64,000 nt of DNA from Auanema rhodensis (Eukaryota; Nematoda; Chromadorea; Rhabditida; Rhabditidae). Position numbers and translations under genes: made by a program. Below the pieces are notes generated by a model. It did not search any database. It was given only the letters and a program-made list of their open reading frames with translations, and had not been told where the DNA came from. The DNA lies in NCBI GenBank assembly GCA_964057225.1, contig OZ059897.1, forward strand, positions 14,136,001 through 14,200,000, in the 5' to 3' direction. This document shows positions 26,897 through 40,593 of the stretch, piece by piece; position 1 is the stretch's first letter, and the number at the start of each line of letters is the position of its first letter.

Positions 26897-29800
26897 ATAT
26901 ATATGTATTTACAATATATTCTATGTTTGGTATTCTTAGGAGGGAGGAGAGGATAGCTTAATTCTTGCAAGTACATATGAATGAATGACGATAGTATGAT
27001 GTCATAATGAATATAAAATGACTCTTTGAGCTTCATTTTCCATCTAAGCTGCACCTTATCCTCTCAAATGTTCAAAAATTCTTATAAGTTTTTTCACAGA
27101 AATTCCATTTTTTTCTCCTATTCGCTTTTGTTTTTTTCTGGTTGTGAAAAGCTAGTACGAGAAATTTCTTCGAAATTCACAAATTTTTCTCATTTTAGTT
27201 GCCTTCAACAATTTTTTTTTGCTGAAATTAGTTTTGTCAAATTCATTCCTGCAGTTTTTTTTGATCGTTTTCTTATTGATCGGTAGTTGTCACAAAATGG
27301 CTCAAAAACAAAGATCCTTAAATACTTTTGACGTGCACCAATAAGTATATTGATGATTTTATATTTATTTTGACTCTTTTTGCAAACTTTTTTTTCAGTT
27401 GTTTATTCTATAAAGTTTTAATAAATAAAAGTGATTATGTTACATTTTGATCTTGAAACCAAGCATGCTGTACATGTTTCTTTTACTAGTTTCATGATGA
27501 ACTTAACATGAACCTATTCAGAAGCTCACAAACAAACTTTTATCAGTTAAGACACTGCAAAAATCAGAGTTGCTAGTTATCATATCCTACAAAGCAAAAC
27601 AACTGCTATTCATTCATAATCTTGAAAACAATATTAGTTTCTTGTATAGTGTGCACCAGCTTCTGGTAGGGTCATCATACAGCTTGTCATCCAACTAATA
27701 ATTTTTGTCAAGTATTCAGACGCAAAGCGATATTTTCATTGAAATGAAAACACTTTCGATAGTAAAGCAGATAACTAGAGCTCAAATTTCAATATAAAAC
27801 CCAATAATATCAGCATGTGTTCTCTGACATCGCACATGTGGAAATGCTGTTTTAGGAGCATCCCAGCTAAAACTATTTTTCTGTTATCTCCTCGCTCGTC
27901 CTATCTTTCTTTTTTACTTTTTTAAGGTTTTACAATGTCTTTTTCTCAACTGAAGCCTCGTTTTCTTTTGAAATATATGTTTAATAGAAAAGAAAATGAG
28001 CAAATAGTCAAAAAACCTCGGAGAATGTACACTTGTTCTTAAGCTTATTGTTTTTTTTCACACACATGAGAGAAAGAGATACGGCGAATTCTGGAAAGGA
28101 AAAATTGAATATGCTTTACTATTTTTAATTTTTTTTTAAACACATATCCATTGCGATCAAAAAAATAATTTTTTTTTAAATTCGTCCTAATCTCAATGTC
28201 ATTATCGTTATTATCATTTATGTACATATTAATGTCAAAAAACAAATCTTTGTCATTCATTCTCAGGTTATTACAATTATTTTAAAATATTTTACAGCAG
28301 ATTAAAAAAAACTTTGAGTTTGTTGTTGAAAAACCTTTTTAATTATCATGGGAATTAGGAGAAAATGGGGAACCAAGAAATTGTTCATCTCAGCTTTTTA
28401 CTGATCAAAGATGTGATTTTTCTTCTTCCGGACACACTGCTCTATTATCGCTGTTTATGGAAGGATAGAACATCGTTCGCTGTTAGACACATCTTAGTTT
28501 TTAACCCCCACCACCCCCCCAAACTCTGATTCTCCTACTATCTTTCTTCGGTTTCGTAAAAACTTCTATTTGAAAGATTCCTTCCAAAACAGAAACAAAA
28601 TAGTAGCATGATGTTGTGATCTCGTTACATACTTCTTTTCAAACAACATTCTAACAATAGTCATCAATGAAATCAAATGAAGCTGTTTTATTTCTTGTCA
28701 TGACCAGTTGAACCTCAACTCTGAAATCCTGGATTGTTTTTGTTATATTATATTATTTTCTACGAACATACTCAATTTCCTTCTTATTCATACTCTACTA
28801 TTTCCTTTTGCTATCATAATCTATCTTATTTCTTCGTATGTTTTTTTAATTTGAATGAGGATTTTAAACAAAAGAAAGAAACATCAAACACCGTATTTGG
28901 TTTAGATATTTTATTTGTTTACATATTGTAATAAGCTTAAAATATAAAAAAACATCCGAACACAGTTATCATAGTGCTTTAAAATTCTACATCGTCTAAA
29001 TGAAAATAATTCGAGTATCATATTATATGAAATATTCTATATTGGGTAACATATATCAAACTGATATCATTAGGTATCCGGTTTTCATCTTAATTCTAAT
29101 GTAGCTTCTGAAATTTGATCGATCTATATATCGTTGGCCAAGACGATACTCCCCCCATCAGTCAACTCAACTTCACGTCAGCTAGTACTAACGGACTTTC
29201 AGCTGTTTTTCCGATTTTTCAAAAAAATCTAAAGCTTATTTATTTATTTTTATTATTGAATAGACTGGAAGGAGATCATAGATACATTGATATATTTTAT
29301 GTTGGCAATTACATTATAATACTCTAGAATACACAGTTTTAATGTTCTTCTATACTTTCTTTTCATAAAGAGATTAAGGTAGTAAAGATTAACGTTTTGA
29401 TGAAAAAAAAATAAATTCACTATAATACATGCTCTTGGCATATTCTTGGAATAATTTGATCATTTTACTACCAAAAAGTCAACATTTCTTTTCCATAAAT
29501 ATATTCTTTTCTTGGTATTTTCCCGTCTTCCACGTTTACACTTTCTTAAATCTGTAAAATCTGAATGATCAGTATTTTCCTTATCTTTTTCATAATCGCT
29601 TTCCAGAAAATCAATCATTTCATCTATAAAATGAATCTTTAATGAACTATTGAAGTTATAAGATTATAAGTCCAGAAATGTATAAGTATAAAGATAACAT
29701 AAGCACGTGCATTTATTGAAGTTTAGTCAATTATTTATTTTTATTTTGAAAATATTATATATTTATATACATATATATATATATATATAGCTTTCATAAA

Positions 29801-32156
29801 AAATAAAATAGAAAATGTTCTCTTACAAACAAACAGGTCGGAATCCTCTCGCTTTTTTCCTTGTTTCCACGTAAAAAATGAAAACATTTCGAATTACAAA
29901 AACAGTCAGTCGAAAATGTTTTCCATTCTGCCAGATGTGCAGATTACTAAAGGCCTAGCACATTTTATAATTTTCGAGATTCTAGTAAAGATAACACAGA
30001 GGCAATTCCATGATCATCATTACACACCGTCAAAACTTAAATGTTTTATTTTCTGAATAGACAATTCAAAAAATTTTCAATTTATTCATGAAATGTCATA
30101 CAGCTTTTCTATATTTTTTTTGCTTTCTCCGCTCTTGTATTCTCCAAGTTAAGCTAAGAACAAACGCACATATCTCGTCTTGACGATATAATGGGAGTGT
30201 TAGTTCATCGTATATTGATCGATCGGCCTTGAGACTAATCTAAGATTTGTTTGATTGGTGTTCACAATATTCATTATTCCTTCGTCGAGTTACTCTTTTG
30301 TATGAATTAGCAAGATCGGTAGAATTCTTTTTATTCCCTTTATTTAAAGGGCGGAGCTCAGTAGAATTGGTCTTGTCACGCGAGCTCCGTGCTTTTGCCA
30401 GCGCCCGAGCAAATCCATTTCTCCAGCCCGCATGACTTCGCTCTTACAGCATTGTAGCTTTCTTTGTGAATATTCGATAAGCTTTTCTGAACAGTTAAGT
30501 TTAATTAATGAATTACATATGACTTCTATGTTATTGTTTATCTTATTTTTCTTATCAAAATACGGTTTAATAGTTTTTCATATAGCGATAAGGTTAGTGA
30601 CAGTGTTTAAAGATATGAAAATAGCTACTGACAGATTATTAAATTTATTTCTCACTTTTATCTTTAGAATCATGCATATTTATTGTACGCTTCTGAAAAT
30701 GTACTTGATTCAGAATGTATCTTTTCCTAGTTTTCATCAATTCCAAAAATTTTTGACCATGTTCTTGATCTTTGCACTGTTTTAACAAGCTCGAAATGCT
30801 ATTCAATAGAAATTCTAAGTTCTAGTGTACTAACTCATTATTATTCGGTGTACGCGCTAGTTTAATTTCATTTTTTTGTAATTTGTCTTCATTCTTTTTT
30901 GACACACCCTTCGAGAAATATAGTTGTACTATACTCTAGAATCGTTTGTTACGTTATTCGACTTCATTGATAACTGAGGCAAATAACTCGGGCAGCTGTT
31001 AAGCTTCTGTTGCAGAAACAGAAAAACAAGTAAAATATATTAATTAGCTGAGATATTTTTTAAGTTTAACATATTACCCAATTCCTTGCCTTATGATGTC
31101 AGTGTTATTTATATGAGTGCTTTATCGCTTAGGGTTTCTTGATTTGTTTTGGCACTAATTTGTTTTGACAGTAACCAGCGCAGAGGAAATGAATGTATTG
31201 TCTTCCGACATTTGCAAAACAGTTTTTCATCATTCAACCATCTTTATATCTTTCAAAGTTTCAATGAAGGAATAACTGGAATAGGAATGAATGGCATGGA
31301 CAAGTTGGCCGGATGTGACAACGCCAGTCGTCATAAGTATTTCATATCAAACTCAAAAGTTCATTGTCTTTAATTGTTTCTCTTTTTTTAAGCTTTGTTT
31401 ATGATAATCTTTATTTCTTGATAACAATCCTGAACTTGTCGTATTTAGCAAAAAAAATATGTTCTAATATTCTAGGTGCTACCGACGAAATGATTCCTCT
31501 CCGCTTTGTTTGACGATCTGAGGTTGATGGTATTTCAACTGAAATCAACCGTGCTCTGCCCTTTTTAAAGGAATCACCTAAAACATCTTTCTAAATTTTT
31601 CTTTCAAAAACTCACGAAAGTCTAAAAGCCTCAAGACTGGATTTTAACACCTGTTCGGTAAGTGATAAGTAGCCTCTATGTTTTCGAAGAAATTTCTAAT
31701 AATATATTGTAATCAATTCTTTTTAGGATTGGGCTAGCAAGTCGATGAGTCTCTTCTAATAAAGGTCAGTGTGCGCTTTTAATAACTATGTTGATGTCAT
31801 TGAAATATTCTATAATTATAACATGTTTATGCTTATTCGTGCTCTTTTCTTTACATTTTCTTAGTTTGGTTGTTGTTCTCTTGTAAGAAAAAACATGATT
31901 GCCGGGCGTAACTTCACAGACATACACACTAGGTCTTTTTCGCTATTCCCACTTTTCTCTTTTTAATTTGACGTTTTCACATTTTGAATCCGAAAAGGGC
32001 TTTGAGATAATTCAAACAGTAATCTTTTCGTACTATTAAATATGATCCTCCTCCATTTGGCTGATGTAAGGAATTTGCTTCCCTTGTTAAGAATGAATTA
32101 TGCAAATTCTTGTTTTATCAGTTTACTTTAAATGTATTATACTTTTGTTTCAGGGG
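26897..32156. other. Intergenic DNA upstream of the SLC22-type gene
   Basis: No coding exon can be supported. The short frames at 29115-29327 and 31149-31373 do not start at ATG and have no matching partners. A GC-rich island at 30.34-30.44 kb contains the inverted repeat CGGAGCTC/GAGCTCCG and could be a promoter. 5' non-coding exons of the transporter may be present near 31-32 kb. Confidence 0.4.
30345..30435. promoter_or_regulatory. GC-rich island, possible promoter
   Basis: A sharp rise in GC against the AT-rich background, including a perfect 8-bp inverted repeat (CGGAGCTC and GAGCTCCG, about 23 nt apart). It lies about 1.8 kb upstream of the transporter start. The call is inference from composition and position only. 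Confidence 0.25.
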
Positions 32157-35100
32157 ATGATAACGGCGTGCACAATGAATGACGATTTAGAAAAAAAATG
32201 TCTTCTGACACCTGGAGTAAACTCAAGCATTAACGGAGACTTCACTTTCAACCAGGTACAGCTTTTTATATTTTATATCGTTTTCAGTTTAAAAAAAAGC
32301 AATATTTTTTTTATATTTTGACCGTCTGGTGTTTGTTGCCATTATTCATTTACCAAGAAAACATAGTCTAAAATTCAAATTATTTTCTATTGTCCATTTC
32401 TTATCTATATTAATACAAGCTGTTTATTTATAGTCTCATACAAGTGAGGCAGAAATGGCTCAGTCTCCTGAACCTACGGAAAGCCCTCGTTCACCCTCAC
32501 CTATGGCTTTTGCTGATTGCCCATTAATCTACAGGTTTCATTTTATATCTTATAGTTTGAATAGATTTTTCGGTTTATTTCAGTGAACCAGCATTGGGAG
32601 GGCCTCATCAGCCTACTCCTGTAAGTCTGGGCCCTTTTTTCGCTATCAGTGATACCGCTTTACCAAAGGTAGTTTTATTTGTTTATTATCTATTATCAAT
32701 TTGGATTTTACTAGATGATTGGAAATCCTAAAAGAGATAGTGGAATTGCTTCAAGCAATAATGTAAATGATAATGATGATGAAAAAGGAGATGGTACAGC
32801 TACCCCAAAAAGCAATTCAATGTATATGTCTGATATGTCATTCTGCACAGTTGTCAACGGAGGGTAAGCTAGTAGTTTTTCTTTTGTTTATCGTAGTTTT
32901 TTCTGCAGACGACAAGGACATAAAGCCTCGTTTTCTACAAGGGAAATTCGTGAGCAACATGCACGAATGCAACAGAAGTATAAAGAAGACTCAAAGAAAG
33001 AAAAATTTTTTACTGACCCCGTAGATTTTGAAGGTACTAACTGTTATCAAGTATAGAGGCACTATATTGTTTTTCTAAGGAATTTTGAACATAATTGGAG
33101 GATGCTCTTGGTGGCAAATTTGGATTTATGTTCTTATTGCAATGCAGCAAATCCCTCATGCTATGTTCAATTTGAATGTTGTTTATATGATGTATGATCC
33201 TGATCATCATTGCGAGGTAATCATTGATAATCTCGTTTTTACAAGGTTTGAACTTTTAGGTTCCCGGCTTTGGGTTGAATGACTCTTCACCGGATTATAA
33301 GTGGGGTTTGGATGATGTCCAAGATAGTCATATGGTTTTTCCTAGCATGACAATGGATAAATACGAACGTGATTCTGTATGTTTATAGTCTATTTATTAT
33401 TTTTTTTATTTTAATCCTTGTTTCAGTGTCATTATTACGCCCGCTCAGCTGAGAGATATAAGGAGTTAAGAAAAATGCCACTGGAGGAAGCCAAATTAGC
33501 AGCTTCCAGAGACAATGTATCGCGTGCCTCATGTGACAAATACACATATAAGTCGGATGTGAGACCAATAATGAGCTTGATTTATCTCATGTATTTCTTA
33601 TTTAGGTTATGAGGGAAACCATTGTAACAGATTGGAATCTAGTCTGTAATGATTACTTGAAAAAGGGACATGCTCACCTGTTCTATTCTTTTGGATATTT
33701 GGTAGGATGTGTTCTGGGAGGATTAGCTAGCGATAAGTGAGTACACAGTATTACAGTTGATTCAGGTTTTTGATCTCTTTTAGCTTTGGTCGGAAACCTA
33801 CCGTTATTGGTTTTGGGATTCTCTCGTCGATGTTTGGTGTTTTCTTGCCTTTCACTACGTATTATCCAATGTTCCTGTTTATCCGTTTATGTAGTGCAAT
33901 TTGTAATGAAGCTGCTGATTTAGCCGCCTATACCTTATGCATGGAGATTACAGGTAAATAAAAGAAATATCTATTTTATATCAATGTCAATTTTCTTTTT
34001 CAGGAACACGTTACCGATCCATGGTTGGAAGCATGTTACAAGTCCCCTGGGCTTTGGGTTATGCTTTACTTGCTCTTATAGCTTATATATCAAAAAGTTG
34101 GAAAACTGTACAGGTAATTATTTATTTTTTTCCTGAGGGTGTATTATAAAATATAAAAATTATTTGTTTTATTTTAATTTTGAATTGAAACATGAACGTC
34201 TGGAATACAATACCAAATACGAATTGATGTTTTTACCAGAGTTATTCATTATTCAAATGTGCTATTTATATGCTAATTTTCATAGGTCATTGCTGCTGGA
34301 CTGCATTTTGTAGCCGTTGTACTTATTTGTTCTCTACCTGAAAGTCCACGATGGCTCATGGTTAAAGAGCGTGTGGATGAAGCTGAAGAAGTAATTCGGA
34401 AAGCTTGCAGGTAAATATAGGATTCTTTCGATTTTGTTTTTGATTTTCATATTCTGTAGAACACCCCCTTTTCCCTTCAACATGTGCCGTATTAATCGTG
34501 GTTCTCTTCCTTCTGATCTCGAATTGGTGTGTCATAGAGAAAAGAGATTAAATCCCAACGTAAGTCATAATATTCATATGGAAGTTACTGTGTGGTTTAA
34601 GGGTAAGGTTGGTATGTCTGATCTTTTCAAAACGCCGGAATTACGTTATCGAACTATCATTGTCTGCATTGTCTTTATAGCTAATGCATTAGTATACTAT
34701 GGATTGGTTATTGGTATGTTTCTTTATTATACAGTTGATATTGAAAGGTTGGAACTATATAACATTTAGCACTTTCGGATCAGTCTGCTCCTGGGCGTGT
34801 TTTGTTCACGGGAAATTTCTTTTTGAACAATGCCATTGCGGGTTTTATCGAAATTCCTACGTTGTTCGGATGTGTATGGTTAATGAAATTCGGAAGAAAA
34901 AGGTTGAAAACAATTTTTTTATTTCGTATTTCGGTTTTTGGTTTAGAGCTCAACAAATGACGTTAGTAGGAGGTGGGCTTGCCATTATCGTTGCAATGCT
35001 CGCTGTTGTCTCACATAACTACATGGTCGCTCTGTTCTTTATGTTATTAGGAAAAATATTCATTCAGGTGTTTGCAAATATTTTCCCGATTTTGTTTATT

Positions 35101-35831
35101 TATTATTTTTCAGGGAGCTTTCAATATTCTATATATATTTACATCTGAGTTATATCCTACTATTATCAGAAACTCAGCTGTCGGAATGACTAGCATGGTT
35201 TGCATTACTAAGTTTTATCTATGCATTATATTTGACGCGTTCAGGTTGCACGTTTTGGTTCGGGTATTTCTTCATATATTGCTCTTTTATCCAACATTTC
35301 TTTACCAATCGTTCCAATGATCATCTTTGCTATTTTCTCCTTATTTGCCGGAATGCTTGTTTCTGTACTTCCGGAAACAAGTGAAAAGCCTCTTCCGGAG
35401 ACACTGGATGTGAGCTATTTTATTTTTCGTGTTCACTCATGCCTTCTGTACTTTAGGATGCTGTGAATTTCCTCCAAGCTGAGCATAGGTCATGCTATGG
35501 ATGGGGAATCCGCAAACAATCTGAAAGCATTTCTATTACTGGAAATACTAACGACGCAATTACTGAGTCACCAAAAAACAGCAGCGGCAGCAGGTTTCCA
35601 ACTTAAAAAATTTAATATTTCAATTTTTTGATTTTCAGATCTTCCAGCTTGGTACCTAACAGCCTAAGGCATATTCCCCGAAATCTTCCTCCAAGCCGGA
35701 ATGTAATGTTTTGCTTTTTTTCATGTTTTATATTATATTTCTAGGAAAGCAGATGTGAATCAATTTTACAAGATCTAGCTGATCTCTCAATTCCTGAGCG
35801 TCTGCCCGAAGCATTCGCTGAGGATTCCTAA
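32157..35831 (+). CDS. SLC22-type (organic cation/carnitine-like) MFS transporter
   Basis: Twenty exons: 32157-32255, 32434-32534, 32584-32668, 32715-32863, 32909-33033, 33080-33216, 33260-33376, 33427-33558, 33606-33736, 33784-33953, 34004-34113, 34286-34410, 34460-34713, 34770-34902, 34947-35067, 35114-35197, 35245-35409, 35457-35593, 35639-35702, 35745-35831. Sum 2526 nt, 841 aa. The first ATG lies 3 nt after a TTTGTTTCAG acceptor, which suits a trans-spliced start. SLC22 hallmarks are TDWNLVC before TM2, the MFS loop SDNFGRKP near residue 360, LPESPRWL, KFGRKRAQQMTLVG and TSELYPTIIRNSAVG. The TM1-TM2 extracellular loop is large with Cys residues. About 185 polar residues precede TM1 (Ser/Pro-rich, possible phosphorylation sites), and a polar tail follows TM12. 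It should move an organic ion across the plasma membrane; the substrate is unknown. A possible extra 42-nt intron is listed separately. Confidence 0.9.
34560..34601 (+). other. Possible in-frame 42-nt intron in the SLC22-type gene
   Basis: Inside exon 13 a consensus donor (AAC/GTAAGTC) begins at 34560 and an AAG acceptor ends at 34601. The segment is 42 nt with no in-frame stop, so both spliced and retained forms stay open (827 or 841 aa). Splicing would join LNPN directly to GKVGMSDLF. The acceptor is weak. Confidence 0.4.
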
Positions 35832-36473
35832 ATTAAAATTTGTAATTTTTCGATTTAATCGATTAAGCTTAACAGTTCTCTTTTTTTATACTAAATTTTG
35901 ATTACGTCAGTACTATCATATTCTTCATTTTTCATTTATTTTCATCTGAGGTGTCAGTCTCTCTTCTCTTGTTGTATACTATGACGCTTTTCTTGTTCTT
36001 CTTTCTTTCCTTTCTGTCTCATATCTCTCGGTACTCTTTTATCTTTTCGGGTATATATATTTGTGATTCTTGACTACTTTACCTCCCCTGTGCATCAGTC
36101 TAGTCCTCCTTTTGTTTTTTGTTTGGTTCATGGCTAGGATGTGCATTTACATCGCCTACATCTTATACATTGTCTTCTTTTGCTTTGTGATCTTTTGTTG
36201 CGTTTGTTCCTCTGTTTCTAGGTCTGGTACCTACAGAAAAATGCACTACTTTTCTTATATCTTATAATTGAAGATTTGACACCTCAGATTGCATGTGTTA
36301 CTATATTATACTGGTGCTTCCGTGTAGGATAACATTTATGTTCTATGGATCGCTTTTTATTTTTATTTGATCCTTTTATCACTCAAAAGATATTATCTAT
36401 TTTGTTGACTCACAACAATAGTTTACTACAGACACGATTAAAGCATTAGGTCTGAATTTGTTCTCATCTACAT
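35832..36473. other. Convergent 3' flank
   Basis: The 3' flanks of the SLC22-type gene (+) and the lipase gene (minus) meet here. The sequence is T-rich on the plus strand, as usual for 3' UTR and terminator DNA, and no gene is seen. The frame at 36070-36267 is T-rich low-complexity DNA. Confidence 0.6.
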
Positions 36474-37932
36474 TTAAGCTCTATTTGCTGCATGTTTAGC
36501 AACTAAATTAATCTGAAGTTGAGCGGAAGAAATCATTACTTGGTCATGATTTCCTGTTCTCTGCAAAAAAGTACAATATATGAAAACATAAATTAAGAAA
36601 CTCACAACAAATTCTTTATCAGCACCTACAAGCTCAGAGGCTAATTGGCCACAACCATTTCGATGACCTACTTTATCATCTTGAGGGGAATAAATAGAAA
36701 AAACATGCTTGCCTTCATAGTGATGCCTAAACGGAAAATATATCTTAATCAAACGGAACTTCATAAACTAACTGTTTGTTGATATCAGTTAGAAACTTTG
36801 AGCCGCAGGATAGCCCTGTTACTAGGTTGCACGCTCCCGGGAATGGGAAAAGGCACAAGTAGGATCCCCTGTTTGCTCCTAAATGTATATTTCGATAGTT
36901 TAAAATAGAATAAAAAAAACCTGCAACAGAAACATAAGTATCAACAATAGGTGTGAGAGGTGGTCCTAAATTCTCACCAGTGTCAACACAATGTCCCCCA
37001 AGTATAGCCTGAAAATATTTTAGATTACGTGAAATATAATGGAAGTTGAATGCAACCACTCAGAACTTTCAAAATGATTTAGAATGAAGTTTAGCGGAAT
37101 AAAGTTTTTGCACCGTGCGCGAAGGCCACGGAAATTCTTTTCATTTTCAAATTGATCATGTCAATTACGTCATTCACGTCATTCACGTTGTTCACGTCAT
37201 ACACTTGGATTTGCAATTGTAATCGGATGAGTTCATCGAATAGAGAAATGATTTCAAACAAAAACCTTTCTTGCGACAGGAGATCCCATAGAGTATCCAA
37301 TGACGTCTATCTGACGGCGTGTATACGCTGCCACGGACTGTATCATGTAACGAACCTTGACAGCAAAAAATCAAAATTAAACACTGATTTAATGGGAGAC
37401 AGAGAAATACCTGCTTCACATATTCACATTTCATATCAAAAAGGGGAGCTGGTGTTTTCCCACCATCTCCATATGTTGTACCGAATACATGAGCATCTGT
37501 CCATCCTAAACTCAGAAAATGACGACGCCATCCATCAAAAGTTCCAGCTGTATTAGCGATTCCGTGAACAAGTACAACGGCTTGTTTTCTGCAAATGGAT
37601 AATAACAGATTAAAGCAGTAAACTACAGTTTTCAAAATCAGGAATTGAAACGAAATATGAGTAACTGTTCATGAAAAAGAAGAATTTGGAAATGATGCCT
37701 TACTTCGAACGTGTTCCACCTACATGATTGCCACCACCATAACTGCCTTGAGATCCAAGATCGCGTCTAGCTAATTTATCCGCTATATGCTGCAAAAAAT
37801 GATAAAATTTGAGTGAAATCAAAAACTGATTACCTTTCCATAGTTATTTATCAAAAATTCATTAAAATTTGCAGAAAAATCAGCGCATATAGGTGAAAGG
37901 AATGAAGCCACAAGCAAAGTATATACAAACAT
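36474..37932 (-). CDS. Secreted class-2 triacylglycerol lipase (lips family)
   Basis: Eight minus-strand exons: 37834-37932, 37704-37789, 37411-37588, 37266-37355, 36921-37008, 36755-36878, 36606-36726, 36474-36560. Sum 873 nt, 290 aa. It begins with a clear signal peptide (MFVYTLLVASFLSPICA), so the enzyme is probably secreted into gut lumen or body cavity. The alpha/beta hydrolase elements are visible: the oxyanion strand VVLVHGIANTAGTFDGW near residue 66, the nucleophile elbow IGYSMGSPVARK with catalytic Ser143, Cys-bearing loops (GGHCVDTGE, LFPFPGACN, LSCGSKF) likely forming disulfides, and GNHDQVM near the end with the probable catalytic His. Family members hydrolyse acyl esters. Length fits the nematode lipase class 2 family. 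Intron 4 (37009-37265) contains a short tandem repeat of GTCATTCAC-like units and should not be read as coding. Confidence 0.9.
37155..37205. repeat. Short tandem repeat in lipase intron 4
   Basis: Four or so imperfect 9-nt units of the type TCATTCACG. The repeat opens an Asn-Val-Asn-Asp frame on the minus strand that has no coding support. Confidence 0.7.
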
Positions 37933-40593
37933 TATAAATTAATTAAAAGCAATAAATAAGCTTAAGTGAGCTTCACGCAGGTATAAGAACAATCTGAAAT
38001 AAAACAAAAAATTAACAGAATTGAATACTATAAGTACAAAAGGTAAAAGAACAGAAGATATATGAAGAAAAAATGATAATACAAGTCTTTAAATGGGCAA
38101 TGAACACTAATGGGAATCTAAAAACATGTCTTGTTTTCTTTGTCTATCGAAATTGATGATGGCATACAGTTACAACTATCCAGAAGTCAACATAACTATT
38201 TGCCGTGTAGTCAGCTAAGTAAGGGTGTGAGCGTCTGTTGTACATGATAGTTATAACAACGTCTGCTTTAATGGTTGAAACTCCTTTAGTTAAGCTATAC
38301 ATCAGCTTAAAAGTGTGGAACCTTGAGGCCACCTGTGAAATGAATGACAAAAATTTTATGTTGTAACATCGTCATAGTACAATAACCAAAAGTGGTTTCT
38401 TGCAAGATTGAACAACATATAAAATGCTTTTTCCTTGAACAAACTAATACACAGTGAAAATAACTTTTCTGATGAATCACTTATAAAATTAAATGAAAAA
38501 GCTAAAGTCGTATACATGTTCTATTATAATTCCTTCATAATTATCAAACAAAAAATTCTTTTCCATGCCAGAAAGATGATTAGTTTTGGTCAGCTCATCT
38601 GGATTTTCCACATCCAATTAACCCCTTAACCATTTTCACATGTTTATCTATATACATAAAAGAAGTCTGAAAGTAAAAGTCTTGGCTACTGCTAAACTAT
38701 CAAAGACCAATGAACGCCATAGTTAGCCCAAAAAAAGACGTGCAGATTTCAATGCTTTTCGTTAGCCACCTCGTAAATTTTATAACTTTCCTTGTTTATT
38801 CTCACAATATACACGTTCACGCCTCACTTCAATCCTAAAACAGTTGTGGCCATAAATGGTACTGACTGCAAAAAAAAGCCGGTGTCCGTGTCAGATTCAC
38901 GTCATAAAAATCAAACAGTACGTCGCCGGGGATAACATGAAATACCGGAAGCCGTTAGGATACTCATCCAATCAACCAGTTTAGTATACCAGGTATATAT
39001 AGCACATTCCACACAATTGGGTTCATTTTTCCGTTTTCCTCGATCTCATATAGTTAAACATCATCCTTTTTTTCAAGTAATCTGGCGCTCGACTTCTGAA
39101 TCTTGAACGCACTTTATATTTGACTACAATAATGTAACAAGTGCGGATAGTACAGTTTTTTCAGTTCAATTTTCATGCTATGATAGTTCTTATGACGGAT
39201 ATTTCTTTTTGTAACAGTATTATTCTTTTCTTATACGTTTATTTTATTATTTGTTATATATAAACGTGTACTCATAAGTGTACTCATTCTTTGTGAGATG
39301 ATTTTCTTCTGGAATACGAGAAGAGGATATTTTACTAAGAGCGAAAAGAAGAGAGATTTTAGAGAAGGTGTAAGCAAGAATATCTATTAAAAGGAGAAAA
39401 GAAGTAGAGATGATCAGATATCTATGTGTGGTCGAGATATTTGTTAAATCAACATACAAAGGTTGAGGATTTTTTCCAGACTCTTTGGATGAGATCTGTG
39501 CAGAAGACCTCCATGTCATTGCTGACTTGACATTTCATTTGCTTTTTCATTGAATTTCTAGCATTAGCGCAAGAAATTAAATCATAAAAGCCACGATTAA
39601 AAACATTAAATGTTTCGAGAGATTTCTTTTTTTCCCCATTTTGCAAGGTAATCTCACTTTTTTTTATCTGTTCTTGCTCTTTGCGTACATTGTGACATTC
39701 GTAAGTCAAGGGAGAAAGTTCTAAAGAGAACGAGAGAGCACAGCGTTATAAACAATAAGAGATGTAAGCGAGACGAAAAGTAGGAGGAGCAAAATGAAGA
39801 TGAAAACTTTTTTTCGACAAGAGATCATGGTTTAGCCGATGATGTCAGTCAGACAGTTCTTTCAAGTGCTTGAGCCGTACATCTAAATAGCAGATCTTTG
39901 TCGTGTCATTGTCTGTTTCATGCTCACACCTGCTTTATCTTTAGTTAAATTATCTCGCTAGCAGTTTTCCTCATTTTTTCTATTATCCCGAGTATTTTTA
40001 GTTTTTTTTTATATTTCTGACTATGCAGTCAAGAAATGTTTATTACACACCAAGCGTTGTTTAGCTGCAAGGTTAATTCTTTTCTGAACTCACCTGCTAG
40101 TTAAAACCACTATTTTTAAAATAGTTGGAAATAAATCTAAAATCTCAAAGCAATTTAACAATTTCAAGTTTTTTTATGTCTTTGTTTCACACATTCTCCT
40201 TTTTTTTGACCGTAATACCACAGATGGATTTCTCGCAGCTGTAGTAGATGAAACCTCCTTTTTTCACAATAAAAGGAATCTTTTACAGTTCTTTATTTCA
40301 GACCATTTCCCCTCAATCATTCCAGCATATATATACGTATATCAAATTCGCTACATCCGCTTTAAAACGAGTAATTCGTTCTTTTTTTTTCATGATCATT
40401 CTCTGAAATATTTTGATATTTAACACAAAATTACAGTACTCATACAATCACAATTGATGATCTATATTTCTCTTAGTTTTCAAATGCAATTTTCTATTTT
40501 CATACTTCTATAATAAATATTGATATCAAAATATTTTTCTTTCAAAACATCAATGTCTTACTTGATTTCAACAATTTTCAACTTTCATTTCAG
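37933..40593. other. Intergenic region between divergent lipase and nucleotidase genes
   Basis: Shared upstream DNA of two divergently read genes. No exon can be supported. The 39.2-39.8 kb frames on the minus strand lack codon bias and splice partners. A 5' non-coding or short coding exon of the nucleotidase gene could lie here. Confidence 0.45.

Noticed and set aside
37091-37300. Frame with repeated Asn-Val-Asn-Asp on the minus strand
   Set aside because: It is the repeat-bearing intron 4 of the lipase gene; the lipase frame continues cleanly from 37266 to 37008.
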